A stretch of DNA of 64,000 nucleotides from Spartinivicinus ruber (GTDB taxonomy: Bacteria > Pseudomonadota > Gammaproteobacteria > Pseudomonadales > Zooshikellaceae), in the NCBI RefSeq assembly GCF_011009015.1, contig NZ_CP048878.1, positions 3,378,354 through 3,442,353 of the forward strand. Reading direction: 5' to 3'. The notes under the pieces are model-generated. The model worked only from the letters and a program-made list of their open reading frames with translations. It did no database searches and had not been told where the DNA came from. Positions 29,263-40,527 of the stretch are shown here, in pieces. The position numbers and the translations under genes are program-made. How positions within the stretch are numbered: the first letter of the stretch is position 1; every line of letters begins with the position of its first letter.

Positions 29263-30291
29263 TTAATTGCTGTTAGTGGCAAGATACGCCTTAAATGCTT
29301 CGCTTGCTAGCGATTTAAAACCCTGTTCTGTTTTGACAATAAAATAAGCAGCGATGTTTTCCTGGTTAGCAATTGCCAGTCCTTGCTCTGGCCCCAACAC
29401 CATAAACATAGTGGATAAGCCATCCGCTTTTGCAACAGTTTTATCAATCACCGTTACTGAAGCCAGTCGATGGGTAATTGGGTAGCCAGTCCGTGGATCA
29501 ATGGTATGGGAATAACGCTTACCACCTGCTTCAAAGTAATTGCGGTAATCACCCGACGTCGCTACGCCTTTGTCATTAACTGGGATCACCATATTAGCCT
29601 CACGCTTTAATAGCTCCGGCTGTTCAATACCAATTTGCCAATGCTGACCATTAGGTTTAATACCCTTTGCTTTAATTTCTCCACCTACTTCTACCATGTA
29701 ACTGTTTACAGAAAGCCCTTCCAGTGCTTTAGCAACCTGATCAACTGCATAACCTTTCGCAATTGATGATAAGTCCACAAACACTGGCTTACGCTTAGTC
29801 AGCTGACTTTGTTGCTTATCTACTTCAACGCTGTCATAACCTACCTTGGCAAAAGCCGCCTTTATCTCCTGCTCAGCGGGTACCTGATCGGGGCGATGAT
29901 CCGGACCAAACCCCCATAGGTTGACTAACGGCCCTACTGTCACATCATAGGCACCTGAGGATAGCCTGGACAGTTGCTGACTTAATACAACTAATTCAAC
30001 AATATCCGCTGAAAGAGTATAAGACTGGTTAATTGCAGCAGCATTGAACTGCATTAATTCAGAATGATTAATATAAGTCGACATTCGGGCATTAATATCA
30101 TCCAACACCTGTTGTACAGCCTGTTGAACCTGCTTTTTGGTTGCTTTTGTATTGCTATCGGCTACATATTTCACATGATAGCGAGTCCCCATCGTGGGAC
30201 CTGCTACTTGTTCTATTTTGGCTGAATTACAACCTGTCAATAAAAATAACAATCCACAAATAACAACTGAAAGCCTAATTGCTCTCTGCAC
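29263..30291 (-). CDS. apbE: FAD:protein FMN transferase, lipoprotein
   Basis: ApbE covalently links FMN to threonines of NqrB and NqrC from FAD in the periplasm. The 342-residue protein has a lipoprotein signal with lipobox LLTGC (Cys21), the GTRYHVKYV start, the DLSSIAKGYAVDQVA motif, and the C-terminal DPRTGYP segment. Its place in the nqr operon matches its role. A terminator lies between it and nqrF, so it may be expressed at a lower level by read-through. Confidence 0.96.
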   Translation of the reverse strand: MQRAIRLSVVICGLLFLLTGCNSAKIEQVAGPTMGTRYHVKYVADSNTKATKKQVQQAVQQVLDDINARMSTYINHSELMQFNAAAINQSYTLSADIVELVVLSQQLSRLSSGAYDVTVGPLVNLWGFGPDHRPDQVPAEQEIKAAFAKVGYDSVEVDKQQSQLTKRKPVFVDLSSIAKGYAVDQVAKALEGLSVNSYMVEVGGEIKAKGIKPNGQHWQIGIEQPELLKREANMVIPVNDKGVATSGDYRNYFEAGGKRYSHTIDPRTGYPITHRLASVTVIDKTVAKADGLSTMFMVLGPEQGLAIANQENIAAYFIVKTEQGFKSLASEAFKAYLATNSN

Positions 30292-30318
30292 TACTTACCT
30301 CACATTAGCCTGAAAAAC

Positions 30319-30353
30319 AAAAGGGTTCAGAAGCACACCTCTGAACCCTTTTT
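30319..30353 (-). terminator. Rho-independent terminator after nqrF
   Basis: A perfect 13-bp stem AAAAGGGTTCAGA/TCTGAACCCTTTT around an 8-base loop lies between nqrF and apbE, with T-rich ends on both strands. It probably limits read-through into apbE-nqrM. Confidence 0.88.
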
Positions 30354-30371
30354 GACTCCACTTAGTGGTGT

Positions 30372-31604
30372 TTAACCACCAAAGTCATCAAGCAGAATAT
30401 TATCTCGCTCAACCCCAAGATCTTCTAGCATCTTGATTACTGCAGCATTCATCATGGGTGGACCACACATATAGAACTCACAGTCTTCGGGTGCTGGATG
30501 GTCTTTCAAGTAGTTTTCATACAACACCTGATGGATAAACCCTGTATAACCTTCCCAGTTGTCTTCAGGTAATGGATCAGACAGTGCCAAGTGCCATTTA
30601 AAGTTCTCGTTTTCTTCCTGTAATTGGTCATATTCTTCTGTATAAAACGCTTCACGTAGTGAACGTGCACCATACCAGAAAGAAATTTTCCGCTTAGAGC
30701 TAAGACGCTTCAACTGGTCAAAAATATGTGACCGCATAGGAGCCATACCGGCACCACCACCTACAAAGACCATTTCGGCATCAGTCTCTTTGGCAAAAAA
30801 CTCACCAAATGGGCCATAAACAGAGATTTTGTCACCCGGTTTCAAATTAAATACAAAAGATGACATTTGCCCAGGTGGATGCTTAGTGCCAGGAGGTGGT
30901 GAAGCAATTCGAATATTGAACTTCAAGATACCCTTCTCTTCCGGGTAGTTTGCCATGGAGTAAGCACGAATCACGGTTTCATCAACCTTTGACTCATACT
31001 TAAACTGATCAAAGCGATCCCAATCACCTCGATACTCTTCTGGAATATCAAAGTCTTTGTAATAGACATGATGAGGTGGTGCTTCTAACTGCACATATCC
31101 CCCCGCTCGGAAGTCAACGTTTTCACCTTCAGGCAACTTCAACGTCAGCTCTTTAATGAAAGTTGCCACGTTGTCATTAGCAACAACCTCACACTCCCAT
31201 TTTTTGACCCCAAAGAACTCTTCTGGCACTTCAATTTTCATGTCGTGTTTAACAGCTACCTGGCAGGCCAAGCGCCAGCCTTCTTTAGCATCACGGCGAG
31301 TAAAGTGCGGCTCTTCCGTTGGCAGCATTGAACCACCACCATCAAGCACTTTACATTTACACTGAGCACAGGTACCACCCCCACCACAGGCTGAGGAAAG
31401 AAAGATATTCTGTGCTGCCAACGTTTGCAGGAGTTTACTCCCCGCTGGCACCTTAACTGCCTTATCAGGATCATCATTGATACTAATGGTGACATCACCT
31501 GAACTCACCAATTTCGAACGAGCAACCAAAATTACCGCAACCAACACCAATACGATTACGGTGAACATGGTTACTCCGGTAAGAATTACACCCGTTTCAC
31601 TCAT
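30372..31604 (-). CDS. nqrF: Na+-NQR subunit F (NADH dehydrogenase, FAD and 2Fe-2S)
   Basis: NqrF is the electron entry of the sodium pump: NADH gives electrons to FAD and then to a 2Fe-2S centre. The 410-residue protein has an N-terminal membrane helix, the ferredoxin cluster motif with Cys73, Cys79 and Cys82 in [14 protein letters not shown] plus a later Cys in WRLACQVAV, the FAD motif [11 protein letters not shown], and the NADH motif [13 protein letters not shown]. Length is normal. Confidence 0.98.
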   Translation of the reverse strand: MSETGVILTGVTMFTVIVLVLVAVILVARSKLVSSGDVTISINDDPDKAVKVPAGSKLLQTLAAQNIFLSSACGGGGTCAQCKCKVLDGGGSMLPTEEPHFTRRDAKEGWRLACQVAVKHDMKIEVPEEFFGVKKWECEVVANDNVATFIKELTLKLPEGENVDFRAGGYVQLEAPPHHVYYKDFDIPEEYRGDWDRFDQFKYESKVDETVIRAYSMANYPEEKGILKFNIRIASPPPGTKHPPGQMSSFVFNLKPGDKISVYGPFGEFFAKETDAEMVFVGGGAGMAPMRSHIFDQLKRLSSKRKISFWYGARSLREAFYTEEYDQLQEENENFKWHLALSDPLPEDNWEGYTGFIHQVLYENYLKDHPAPEDCEFYMCGPPMMNAAVIKMLEDLGVERDNILLDDFGG

Positions 31605-31628
31605 CGTTCAAAACCTTCTTTTTGTGTC

Positions 31629-32240
31629 TTAAAGCTGCACGCCTGAGAAAGACATAAACCCAAGTGACATCAAACCTACGGTTATGAAAGTCACCCCCAG
31701 ACCACGCAAGCCAGCTGGTACATCGCTATATTTGAGCTTTTCACGAATACCTGCCAATGCAGTAATCGCTAGTGCCCAACCTAAACCAGCACCCATGCCA
31801 TACACAGCACTTTCACCAAAGGTATAATCACGCTCTACCATAAACAGTGAAGCCCCCATAATGGCGCAGTTTACGGTTATTAGCGGTAGGAATACGCCCA
31901 GCGCGTTATAAAGAGCAGGCACATAGCGGTCTAAGAACATTTCCAGGATTTGCACGATAGCAGCGATTACGCCAATGTAGCTCAGCAGGCCTAAAAAGCT
32001 TAAGTCCACATCAGGTAAGCCTGCCCAAGCTAAAGCCCCATCTTTCAGCACATGCTGGTAAATCAGGTTGTTAACTGGAACAGTAATCGCTAATACCACA
32101 ATGACCGCAATACCAAGACCAATCGCTGTTTGAATTTTCTTGGAAATTGCCAGAAAGGTACACATTCCCAAGAAAAAGGCTAATGCCATGTTTTCAATAA
32201 AAACAGCTTTAACAAACAGGCTTAAATAATGTTCTAACAT
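31629..32240 (-). CDS. nqrE: Na+-NQR subunit E
   Basis: The 203-residue polytopic protein has six membrane helices and starts [27 protein letters not shown], the family signature. NqrD and NqrE are inverted-topology homologues that hold an Fe centre and form part of the ion path. Its ATG shares one base with the nqrD stop. Confidence 0.97.
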   Translation of the reverse strand: MLEHYLSLFVKAVFIENMALAFFLGMCTFLAISKKIQTAIGLGIAVIVVLAITVPVNNLIYQHVLKDGALAWAGLPDVDLSFLGLLSYIGVIAAIVQILEMFLDRYVPALYNALGVFLPLITVNCAIMGASLFMVERDYTFGESAVYGMGAGLGWALAITALAGIREKLKYSDVPAGLRGLGVTFITVGLMSLGFMSFSGVQL

Positions 32241-32905
32241 TACATCGCCTCCTTAAACTGGCTTTGAGGCGCCATTTTGTACTCAGGCTCTTCCACTTGG
32301 TCTTTTTTCCAAGTCCGTAACGCCCAGATAAGCAAGCCAATCAGGAAGAAAGCGCTTGGTGGTAACAACAATAAGCCATTGGGCTGATACCAACCGCCTT
32401 CATTAACTACTGGCAAGATTTCAATACCCAGTAGTTTGCCTGCACCAAACAACTCACGAATCGTACCTACAATAATCAGGATAACGCTGTAACCTAAGCC
32501 ATTACCGATACCATCCAAAAAGCTGGGTAATGGAGGGTTTTTCATGGCAAACGCTTCTGCACGACCCATTACAATACAGTTGGTAATAATCAAGCCAACG
32601 AATACTGACAACTGCTTACTGATGCTATAGGCATAAGCTTTTAGTAACTGATCAACCACAATTACCAACGAGGCAATAATGGTCATCTGCACGATGATCC
32701 GAATATTGTTTGGAATTTGAGTACGAATTAGAGAAATAAACAGGTTAGAAAAAGCCGTTACCGAGGTAAGGGCAATACACATTACCAACGTCACCTGCAA
32801 ACTGGTGGTAACGGCTAACGCAGAACAAATACCTAGTATTTGCAAAGCAATTGGGTTGTTATTGAAAATCGGCGTTAGCAGAATTTCTTTTGCTTTAACA
32901 GTCAT
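32240..32905 (-). CDS. nqrD: Na+-NQR subunit D
   Basis: The 221-residue polytopic protein has six membrane helices and the NqrD segment [20 protein letters not shown], with the Cys that helps to bind the Fe centre shared with NqrE. It is 2 bases after nqrC, within the nqrABCDEF order. Confidence 0.97.
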   Translation of the reverse strand: MTVKAKEILLTPIFNNNPIALQILGICSALAVTTSLQVTLVMCIALTSVTAFSNLFISLIRTQIPNNIRIIVQMTIIASLVIVVDQLLKAYAYSISKQLSVFVGLIITNCIVMGRAEAFAMKNPPLPSFLDGIGNGLGYSVILIIVGTIRELFGAGKLLGIEILPVVNEGGWYQPNGLLLLPPSAFFLIGLLIWALRTWKKDQVEEPEYKMAPQSQFKEAM

Positions 32906-32907
32906 TG

Positions 32908-33684
32908 CTATGCCTCCCCTTTCCTAAAGTTGGTTAAGAAAGGTCCAAAACCGTTTTCACCCAGCCAGAAGTGCAATAAGTTTTGCAAGCCTCGGCTCGT
33001 TAATGTTGCACCAGCCAGTCCGTCTACCTGATGTTTAAAGCGAGGGCTTTCTGGGTTGGCGCCACCTTTGACAATGGAAATATCCACTGCAAACTGGTCA
33101 CTGTAGACTTCCTTACCAGGCCATTGCGCTTTCCATTTAGGGTTATCCACTTCCCCACCTAAACCCGGTGTTTCACCGTGGTCATAAAAGCCTAAGCCGA
33201 CCACAGTTCTAGTATCCCCTTCCAAAGCAAGAAAACCGTACAAAGTTGACCATAAACCATAGCCATGAACAGGCAGAATCAACTTCTCAATTTTTCCCTG
33301 CTTTTCCACCAAGTAAATCGTGGCATAGTGAGCACGACGTTTAATACTGGCTATGTCGTCTTCACCACTGAGTACTTCAGATAACTTAGGGTTCTTAGCT
33401 GCCGAGCGCTGCTCATAAGATTTAGCATCCACAGCATCAGAGAACTTACCCGTACGTAGGTCAACAATTTTAGTTTTGATTTGCTTGAACTGTTCTTTTA
33501 CAGATGATCCTTCTTCCATTAATCCAGCAATTTCAAGAATACTGCGCTGCATTGACAGCTTCTTGTTTTCAGTTTGAGCCGGTTTTAGGAAAACTGCAGC
33601 ACTGGATACGACAATGGAGCAAACCAAACAGAGCAATACGGTAACAATGACCGTTCTTTGAATGGTATCGTTATTAGCTGACAT
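32908..33684 (-). CDS. nqrC: Na+-NQR subunit C (covalent FMN)
   Basis: Start ATG 33684 gives 257 residues and overlaps the nqrB end by 11 bases; an open frame to 33735 adds 17 residues inside nqrB. One N-terminal membrane helix anchors a periplasmic domain with the flavinylation motif [12 protein letters not shown], whose last Thr is the FMN acceptor placed by ApbE. Confidence 0.97.
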   Translation of the reverse strand: MSANNDTIQRTVIVTVLLCLVCSIVVSSAAVFLKPAQTENKKLSMQRSILEIAGLMEEGSSVKEQFKQIKTKIVDLRTGKFSDAVDAKSYEQRSAAKNPKLSEVLSGEDDIASIKRRAHYATIYLVEKQGKIEKLILPVHGYGLWSTLYGFLALEGDTRTVVGLGFYDHGETPGLGGEVDNPKWKAQWPGKEVYSDQFAVDISIVKGGANPESPRFKHQVDGLAGATLTSRGLQNLLHFWLGENGFGPFLTNFRKGEA

Positions 33685-34882
33685 TGGCTCTTGCCTCCCG
33701 ACGCTTGATATTGGCCTGAACCACGAAGTGGTCAATCAAGGGTGCAAATAAGTTGGCAAACAAAATGGCCAGCATCATGCCTTCTGGAAAGGCTGGGTTA
33801 ATCACCCGGATCAACACTACCATCACCCCAATCAAACCACCAAAATACCATTTACCTTTATCCGTCATTGCTGCAGACACAGGGTCAGTGGCCATAAAGA
33901 ACATACCAAAGGCAAATCCACCCAGCACTAAATGCCAGTACCAGGGCATGGAAAACATAGCATTGGTATCAGAACCTACCAGGTTGAAGAGCAAAGAAGT
34001 GGCAATCATGCCAATCATCACCCCAGCGACAATCCGCCAGGAGGCAATGCCCATCACTAGAAGCACAATGCCACCAAGTGCAATGGCAAAGGTTGAGGTC
34101 TCACCAATAGACCCTTGCATAAAGCCAAAGAATGCATTGGACCAGTTAAGCTGTTGCTGTAACACATTCATGCCTTCAGAAGCAGCTACACTCAAGGCAG
34201 TCGCGCCACTAAAGCCGTCAACAGCAGTCCACACAGAATCACCGGACATTTCAGCGGGGTAAGCAAAGAACAAGAAAGCCCGTCCTGTCAGTGCAGGGTT
34301 CAAGAAGTTCTTGCCAGTACCACCAAACACTTCCTTACCAATGACAACACCAAAGCTAATACCTAAAGCGGCTTGCCATAAAGGAATATCAGGCGGAAGG
34401 ATTAGAGCAAATAGTACAGAGGTTACGAAGAAGCCTTCGTTAACTTCATGCCCCCTAATGGAAGCAAACAGCACCTCCCAAAAGCCGCCCACTATAAACA
34501 CTACAAAATAAATGGGGATAAAATAAGCGGCACCATGAATGAAGCAGTCCCAGATACTATCAGCTGAGTAGCCTGCAAACATTTCAATAAAGCCAGCACG
34601 CCAGCCTTCCATTGCAGCCAATCCTAAGTCTGCCATGGCTGTATTGGCCTGTAGACCCACGTTGTACATACCAAAGAACATGGCTGGGAAAGTACAAAAC
34701 CAAACGGTAATCATCATCCGTTTCAGGTCTATACCATCTCGGACGTGGGAGGTAGTGGCTGTTACCTTACCTGGGGTATAAAAAATGGTGTCCACCGCCT
34801 CATATAAGGCATACCATTTTTCGTATTTACCCCCTTTGTGAAAGTTAGGTTCAATTTTGTCTAAAAGCTGTCTTAATCCCAT
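33674..34882 (-). CDS. nqrB: Na+-NQR subunit B (covalent FMN, riboflavin, ubiquinone site)
   Basis: The 402-residue polytopic protein is the central ion-conducting subunit. It has about ten membrane helices and the flavinylation motif [10 protein letters not shown], whose Thr carries FMN. It lies 3 bases after nqrA on the same strand and is of normal length. Confidence 0.97.
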   Translation of the reverse strand: MGLRQLLDKIEPNFHKGGKYEKWYALYEAVDTIFYTPGKVTATTSHVRDGIDLKRMMITVWFCTFPAMFFGMYNVGLQANTAMADLGLAAMEGWRAGFIEMFAGYSADSIWDCFIHGAAYFIPIYFVVFIVGGFWEVLFASIRGHEVNEGFFVTSVLFALILPPDIPLWQAALGISFGVVIGKEVFGGTGKNFLNPALTGRAFLFFAYPAEMSGDSVWTAVDGFSGATALSVAASEGMNVLQQQLNWSNAFFGFMQGSIGETSTFAIALGGIVLLVMGIASWRIVAGVMIGMIATSLLFNLVGSDTNAMFSMPWYWHLVLGGFAFGMFFMATDPVSAAMTDKGKWYFGGLIGVMVVLIRVINPAFPEGMMLAILFANLFAPLIDHFVVQANIKRREARANVS

Positions 34883-34885
34883 GGC

Positions 34886-36229
34886 TTACCCCTCCACTTC
34901 AATTCGTGTCAGGTTATCGCGCAGGATGGGACCATATTCGTACTTACCTGCACACACATAGCTGCACAAGGAAAGGTCTTCTTCATCCAGCTCCAAACAA
35001 CCCAGTTGTTGAGCTACCACGGTATCACCAACAATCAGTGCCCGTAATAATTGGGTAGGCAGAATATCCAGTGGCATGACTTTCTCGTAATTGCCCACTG
35101 GCACCATGGCCCGCGCACTACCATTAGTGGTAGTGGTAAAATTAAGCAGCCGGCTAGGTGACAGCTTAGAAAGGAAAATACCTAACACAGAGTGCTTGTT
35201 TGTACCTGGAGATAACCACCCCATGAACTCCCGCTGGCTACCTTCCAACAAAATAGAAACTTGAACATGATAGCGGCCCAGATAAGCAAAAGGCCCTTTA
35301 CCACTGCGACCACCAAAGACAGAACCTGAAATCAAGCGGTTTTCACCAGCTTTTTGCTCACCAGCACAAAGTTCATCAAAGCTTGCACCCACCCGGGTTC
35401 TCACCAGACGTGGTTTCTCAGCTTGAGGGCCCCCTAGTGCCACCACCCGGTCAACATATAATTTACCGGTAGTGAACAGTTTGCCGATAGCAATCACATC
35501 TTGATAACCCACATACCAAACGGATTTATGGGCGTTAACAGGGTCTAAATGGTGAATATGGGTACCCGGTAAACCTGCAGGATGAGGCCCCGCAAAGGTT
35601 TCAGTGACTACCTTGGCATTCCCTGTTGGAATTTGCTTATCAGGCGCATGACAAACAAACACTTTACCTTCAGTCAACCGACTGATGACTTCCAACCCTT
35701 CGCCAAAGGCTTCCGCTTGCTCAGCAATAATTAATGCTGGGTCAGCCGCTAATGGATTGGTATCAATGGCAGTGACAAAAATAGAATGAGGCACTGCATC
35801 TACCGCAGGCACTTTGCTATAAGGACGGGTTCGAAATGCGGTCCATTGTCCAGACTTAAGCAAATTATCAACCACTTGCTCACGACTTAGCGTGGACAGT
35901 TGGCTTGCCTCATATTGAGTAAAGGTTACTTCCTCATCACCTTCGATATTAATGACAAGGGACTGGAACACCCGTTTCTCGCCACGATTAATTGCAGCGA
36001 CTACGCCTGCAGCAGGTGCTGTATAAAAGATACCAGGGGATTTTTTATCCTCGAAAAGAATTTGGCCTTTTTTGACACGATCTCCCTCCGCCACTTGCAT
36101 GGTCGGTTTCATGCCAGGATAGTCAAAGCCAACAACTGCCACGGATGTTACTTGGCGGCCATCGTCAGCAATCACCTGTTCTGGTGAACCGGTTATGGGT
36201 AGATCAAGGCCCCGTTTGATATTGATCAT
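34886..36229 (-). CDS. nqrA: Na+-NQR subunit A
   Basis: NqrA is the large membrane-attached cytoplasmic subunit that helps to form the quinone site. I chose ATG 36229 (447 residues) because it gives the conserved start [18 protein letters not shown]; the frame to 36247 adds 6 residues. The [16 protein letters not shown] segment is a lipoyl-like domain. It is the first gene of the leftward nqrABCDEF-apbE-nqrM operon. Confidence 0.97.
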   Translation of the reverse strand: MINIKRGLDLPITGSPEQVIADDGRQVTSVAVVGFDYPGMKPTMQVAEGDRVKKGQILFEDKKSPGIFYTAPAAGVVAAINRGEKRVFQSLVINIEGDEEVTFTQYEASQLSTLSREQVVDNLLKSGQWTAFRTRPYSKVPAVDAVPHSIFVTAIDTNPLAADPALIIAEQAEAFGEGLEVISRLTEGKVFVCHAPDKQIPTGNAKVVTETFAGPHPAGLPGTHIHHLDPVNAHKSVWYVGYQDVIAIGKLFTTGKLYVDRVVALGGPQAEKPRLVRTRVGASFDELCAGEQKAGENRLISGSVFGGRSGKGPFAYLGRYHVQVSILLEGSQREFMGWLSPGTNKHSVLGIFLSKLSPSRLLNFTTTTNGSARAMVPVGNYEKVMPLDILPTQLLRALIVGDTVVAQQLGCLELDEEDLSLCSYVCAGKYEYGPILRDNLTRIEVEG

Positions 36230-36626
36230 ACGTCGATGCCTAATCACTAGTTAACGATGAAGGTCAGCTCTAAATAGCCCTCCTTCACCAAACTGACGTT
36301 TATTTGTTATTAGATCAGTCTAGTGAAAATAAGGAATATTGTATTAACAAAATATAAGACCAGTGTTTCCATCCCGTTTCTGGGGATTGGTGACTTATAT
36401 GATCTTAATACAACAACAAGCTAATTTTTCGCCCATCAAGCTAATTTAGAGTATGAACCCAGGAAAAAAACGGCCACATTATAATGAGCGGCTTGCAAAT
36501 ATGCCACCTATCATCATGGTTTGGTTGGTTTTTTTTATTTAAGATAGAACATTCAAGATTATTTTTTACCCAAACATAAAAAAACGCTCCAATTGGGAGC
36601 GTTTTTTTAGTCAACCAGTTTAAACA
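36230..36626. other. nqr promoter region and gap terminator
   Basis: This 397-base gap upstream of nqrA should hold the operon promoter. It also contains the terminator of the GAPDH gene (36578-36608). I see no gene in it, and the promoter elements are not clear enough to place. Confidence 0.5.
36578..36608 (-). terminator. Rho-independent terminator after the GAPDH gene
   Basis: A 13-bp stem of A7 plus CGCTCC with its complement and a 5-base loop lies 18 bases past the GAPDH stop, with a T7 run. It separates this gene from the nqr operon. Confidence 0.92.
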
Positions 36627-38078
36627 TCATTCATTTTTAGGTAGCACGGGTTGGTTAACCCCTGCCAACATTTGCAGCACGCGGTTAACCTGACAGCTAT
36701 AGCCAAACTCGTTGTCATACCACACATAAAGTACACAACGATCTTCATCAACTATTGTGGCTTCAGCATCAACAATTCCCGCATACCGGGAACCCACAAA
36801 GTCTGATGACACTACTTCGGGAGAATTCACAAAATCTATTTGACGTCTTAAGTCAGAATAAAGAGACACATGACGCAGGTAGTCATTGAGTCCTTCAACA
36901 GAGGTATTTTCTGTCAAATTCAGATTTAAAATAGCTAACGACACATTAGGAGTAGGTACTCGAATGGCATTACCTGTCAACTTACCTTTTAACTCAGGTA
37001 ATGCTTTTGCTACTGCCTTGGCAGCTCCCGTTTCAGTGATGACCATATTAAGTGCAGCACTGCGGCCACGGCGATCACCTTTGTGATAGTTATCAATTAA
37101 GTTTTGGTCGTTGGTATAAGAATGTACCGTTTCAACATGGCCATTTTTGATTCCAAACTTATCATTAATAGCTTTCAGTACAGGGGTAATGGCATTCGTT
37201 GTACAAGAAGCTGCAGAAAGAATTCTATCATCCTCATTCACCAAATGGTGGTTGACGCCATAAACAATATTCTTAATTTCGCCTTTACCTGGAGCCGTCA
37301 ACAGTACTCGATCAATTCCAGGACACTTAAGGTGCATCCCTAAACTTTCTTCATCCCGCCAGATGCCCGTGTTATCCACCACAATAGCATTTTGAATGCC
37401 ATATTGGGTGTAATCCACTGAATCTGGGGAGTTAGAATAAATTACTTTTACATAACTACCATTGATAATCAGTGCCGTATTTTCTTCATCAATGGTAATC
37501 GTACCAGCAAAAGAGCCATGAATAGAGTCACGACGCAACAGGCTGGCACGCTTCAATAGGTCATTTTTAGCACCACCTTTACGCACTACAATGGCACGTA
37601 AGTTTAAGCCTTCACCACCACCAGCACGTTCGATAAGGATCCGGGCCATCAAACGACCAATTCGGCCAAACCCGTAAAGCACTACATCCTGGCCTTTCTG
37701 CTCATCTAAGCCTTTTTTTCCAACCACGTCCGCAACTTCATCACGGACAAAGGCTTCCAGGTCCTGGCCCTGACCTTGAGTTTTATATTTGATAGCCAGT
37801 TTACCAATATCAATCCGCGCAGGCCCCAGGTCTAACTCCGTCAACAATTTTAAAATAGGGTAACTGTCTTCTACCGATAACTCTTCTTTTTCGAGTTGGC
37901 GAACAAAACGGTGGGCTTTAATAATATCAATAACAGAGCGGTTAATGACTGGACGGCTGTAAACGGAAGTAATGACATGGTTTTCCCGATACAGTTTTCC
38001 AATCAGCGGAATCATCGACTCGGCAATGGCTTCTCGGTTTTTCCACTGCTGGAAGTAATCGTTTTGCTGTTGCTTCAC
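36627..38078 (-). CDS. gap: Glyceraldehyde-3-phosphate dehydrogenase, long form
   Basis: The 483-residue protein has a GAPDH core with the Rossmann loop GFGRIGR (136-142) and the catalytic Cys292 in SAASCTTNAITP. About 130 residues precede the core, an N-terminal extension of unknown role that is found in GAPDH homologues at this place in pseudomonads and other marine gammaproteobacteria. It may act in gluconeogenesis, as such second GAPDHs do. The cofactor cannot be told from sequence. Confidence 0.93.
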   Translation of the reverse strand: MKQQQNDYFQQWKNREAIAESMIPLIGKLYRENHVITSVYSRPVINRSVIDIIKAHRFVRQLEKEELSVEDSYPILKLLTELDLGPARIDIGKLAIKYKTQGQGQDLEAFVRDEVADVVGKKGLDEQKGQDVVLYGFGRIGRLMARILIERAGGGEGLNLRAIVVRKGGAKNDLLKRASLLRRDSIHGSFAGTITIDEENTALIINGSYVKVIYSNSPDSVDYTQYGIQNAIVVDNTGIWRDEESLGMHLKCPGIDRVLLTAPGKGEIKNIVYGVNHHLVNEDDRILSAASCTTNAITPVLKAINDKFGIKNGHVETVHSYTNDQNLIDNYHKGDRRGRSAALNMVITETGAAKAVAKALPELKGKLTGNAIRVPTPNVSLAILNLNLTENTSVEGLNDYLRHVSLYSDLRRQIDFVNSPEVVSSDFVGSRYAGIVDAEATIVDEDRCVLYVWYDNEFGYSCQVNRVLQMLAGVNQPVLPKNE

Positions 38079-38342
38079 GGATTTATACCTTTATATCCTA
38101 AATTACTTAAGCTCAAACTTACGGACACTTATATTTTAGAGGCGCCCTGATGTTTATTGATCATTTGGAAGCTTTTTTCTCTTAGAGCTGATCAAACTCT
38201 AGGGCTTCTTTAGTGCAAGGGCTCTCTATTATCCTGGTAGTGATTGACTTTCGCAACTTATCTCAAAAGCACTTACCCTCTTATCCTCGACTAAACTCTG
38301 ATCAAAATCACAATAAAACCCATTACCGAGTTTATAAGCACC

Positions 38343-39365
38343 ATGGGCCTACGAATTATAGAACTGCTATTACCTGAAGGATGTGAAGATAAAGTAACAA
38401 GCATTACTGAAACACTCCCTATCATTGATAACTGGCAAGGTCCTCCCCAAACCAAGCGACAGTGCTTTCGCTTTTTGGTGACCACAGAGCAAACTGAAGC
38501 CATTTGCGATGCATTTCACAAGCATTTTGCAGGGTTTGAGCGGTTTCGCATGATTATCTTTCGTGCTGATGCAGCACTGCCACTGGCGGAAACCCATCAA
38601 CCAAAATCACCAGGTCCCAAAAACTTCTGGCATTATTTCAAGCCAGAAGGCAAAGAACGCGTTAGTCGCGAAGAGATTTATCATGATATAGCCAAAGGCT
38701 GCCAGCTTAACTGGATGTTTATTGCAAACGTCATTTTATCTGCATTAGTGGCTGCCATTGGACTGATGCGAAATGATGTGGCCATTATTATCGGCGCCAT
38801 GGTTATCGCACCACTGTTAAAACCCAACGTGGCCATCGCGTTGGGTGTGATTTTGCACGAAGGTGGTTTAGCACTCAGGGCGTTGTTAACCAATTTAACT
38901 GGGATGTTAATTGGCTTGGTAATAGCCATTCTTATTGGTTTAACAATGGAAATTGACCCCACTATTCCAGAAATTAGTGCCCGCACTCATGTGGCATTAG
39001 CCAATGTAGTATTAGCCTTAGCGGCTGGTATGGCAGGCGCCCTATCATTTACCAGTAGCGCGGCCAGCACTTTAATCGGGGTTATGGTCGCCGTGGCATT
39101 AATGCCACCACTAGTCACTATTGGTCTTATGATGGGGAGTGGGCACTGGCTGGAAGCGATGGGAGCGGCAGTATTATTTCTCGCCAATATTATTGCCGTG
39201 AATCTCTCTGCACTGTTAGCGTTTAAGTGGCAGGGACTTCACCCCCGCCACTGGTGGCATCATGAGGCCGCCTGGAAAAACCTCAAGGCCAGTGTTGTAT
39301 TTTGGGTGATGCTGCTGCTGACTATTTGTGCATTGATTGGATTGTGGTTTGGGAAGATGAATTAA
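38343..39365 (+). CDS. DUF389 / TIGR00341 family membrane protein
   Basis: The 340-residue protein has a cytoplasmic N-terminal domain (about residues 1-110) and a membrane part of about six helices, with NDVAIIIGAMVIAPLLKPNVAIALG and the SAASTLIGVMVAVALMPPLVTIG segment typical of DUF389. The transport role of the family is not established. The next gene is convergent and overlaps its end by 44 bases. Confidence 0.88.
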   Translation: MGLRIIELLLPEGCEDKVTSITETLPIIDNWQGPPQTKRQCFRFLVTTEQTEAICDAFHKHFAGFERFRMIIFRADAALPLAETHQPKSPGPKNFWHYFKPEGKERVSREEIYHDIAKGCQLNWMFIANVILSALVAAIGLMRNDVAIIIGAMVIAPLLKPNVAIALGVILHEGGLALRALLTNLTGMLIGLVIAILIGLTMEIDPTIPEISARTHVALANVVLALAAGMAGALSFTSSAASTLIGVMVAVALMPPLVTIGLMMGSGHWLEAMGAAVLFLANIIAVNLSALLAFKWQGLHPRHWWHHEAAWKNLKASVVFWVMLLLTICALIGLWFGKMN

Positions 39366-40527
39366 CACAATCCAATGTTGCTGCTTTATCAGCCAGTTGT
39401 CGGGCTTTAGTATTTTGAGAGCCATCCTGCTGCGGAGGGATCTTCCCTACGACACAGGCTTGGTCTGCCAAAATTTTACTGACCACTAAATAGGATTTCA
39501 CTTTTCCTGGCTGCTCAGAGTTATCAGAAACATTCAAGCGCGCAATCATGCTGACCACCTGATCAGGGTTGTTCCCTTGATAACGCCACTCAACTTTTGA
39601 GCCTAACTCACTAAAGCTTGAGCTGACAGTATCACTGAAGTGTAAAGGAAATTCTCTGTTATTTTGAACCAAGGTAATACTCTGCCGTAAATCAAAATCA
39701 GTTACTTTGACCACTATATTGGCAAAACCTTGGCAGGACTGAACGCTACTATGATTATCAAGTTCTAATGTTTTACAATGTTGCTCATCAATTGATGTAT
39801 AGTGACTTTGAAACTGGCTTATCCGAGTTTTTGCCTCAGTTGAAGGTTTTGATTGAATAAGGCCATCCAGTATTTCCTGACTTAAGCCTGGCTTGAGCGC
39901 TGCATGGGTGCCATTTTGCTTAGCATCATTAATAGTTGAAGCTTTACACTGATAAGGAATATTGGGGATTACAGTATCCAAAGTGCACATAAAATCACCG
40001 GGCTTATAAGCAACTCCTTTTGCAGTCAGCACTTTAAACCAATGATAGCCAGTTCCATCTGCCGCTTGAAAGACACCGGTATCCTGCAACAAATAAACCG
40101 GCACTATTTTGTTGAGTGCAAACGGTTGATTATAAGAAGTATCAGGCCCAGCTCGGAACCTCCCACCATAAGAAATCGCCTTAACCGGCCTGCCTGATAA
40201 AGCCGAATAAGTAATAAAGTTCAGGTAATCACAAGAGTACTCTTGCTGGGCTTTTGGATAACGCAACAAGCCCTTATTACCTGTAGAGACTATTTCAATG
40301 GAATTATCTGCCGTAACATAAGTATTATTATTCTGCCAATTCGCATAACCTAAATTTTTCTCATTAGCCGTTAGCTGAAAAGAGCCACCTTCACCTAAAT
40401 AAGCCAAAATTGTTGTTTTATCGGTTATACAGCGATAAGCCACATGCTCAAAGCCACCTTCTTCTGAATATGCCAGTGTAGATGAAAGAGCAGTGAGAGC
40501 AAAACAAGCAATTACAACGTTTCTCAT
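39322..40527 (-). CDS. Secreted protein of unknown function with an SH3-like segment
   Basis: I do not recognise a family. The 401-residue protein has a Sec signal peptide (about residues 1-21, ALSSTLAYS). A stretch from about residue 115 to 175 (GGRFRAGPDTSYN...GYHWFKVL...GVAY) looks like a bacterial SH3-type fold, often used for cell-wall contact. Several Cys pairs (for example CMCTLDTVIPNIPYQC-like spacing) suggest disulfides in the periplasm. Its 3' end overlaps the convergent DUF389 gene by 44 bases. Confidence 0.75.
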   Translation of the reverse strand: MRNVVIACFALTALSSTLAYSEEGGFEHVAYRCITDKTTILAYLGEGGSFQLTANEKNLGYANWQNNNTYVTADNSIEIVSTGNKGLLRYPKAQQEYSCDYLNFITYSALSGRPVKAISYGGRFRAGPDTSYNQPFALNKIVPVYLLQDTGVFQAADGTGYHWFKVLTAKGVAYKPGDFMCTLDTVIPNIPYQCKASTINDAKQNGTHAALKPGLSQEILDGLIQSKPSTEAKTRISQFQSHYTSIDEQHCKTLELDNHSSVQSCQGFANIVVKVTDFDLRQSITLVQNNREFPLHFSDTVSSSFSELGSKVEWRYQGNNPDQVVSMIARLNVSDNSEQPGKVKSYLVVSKILADQACVVGKIPPQQDGSQNTKARQLADKAATLDCVNSSSQTTIQSMHK

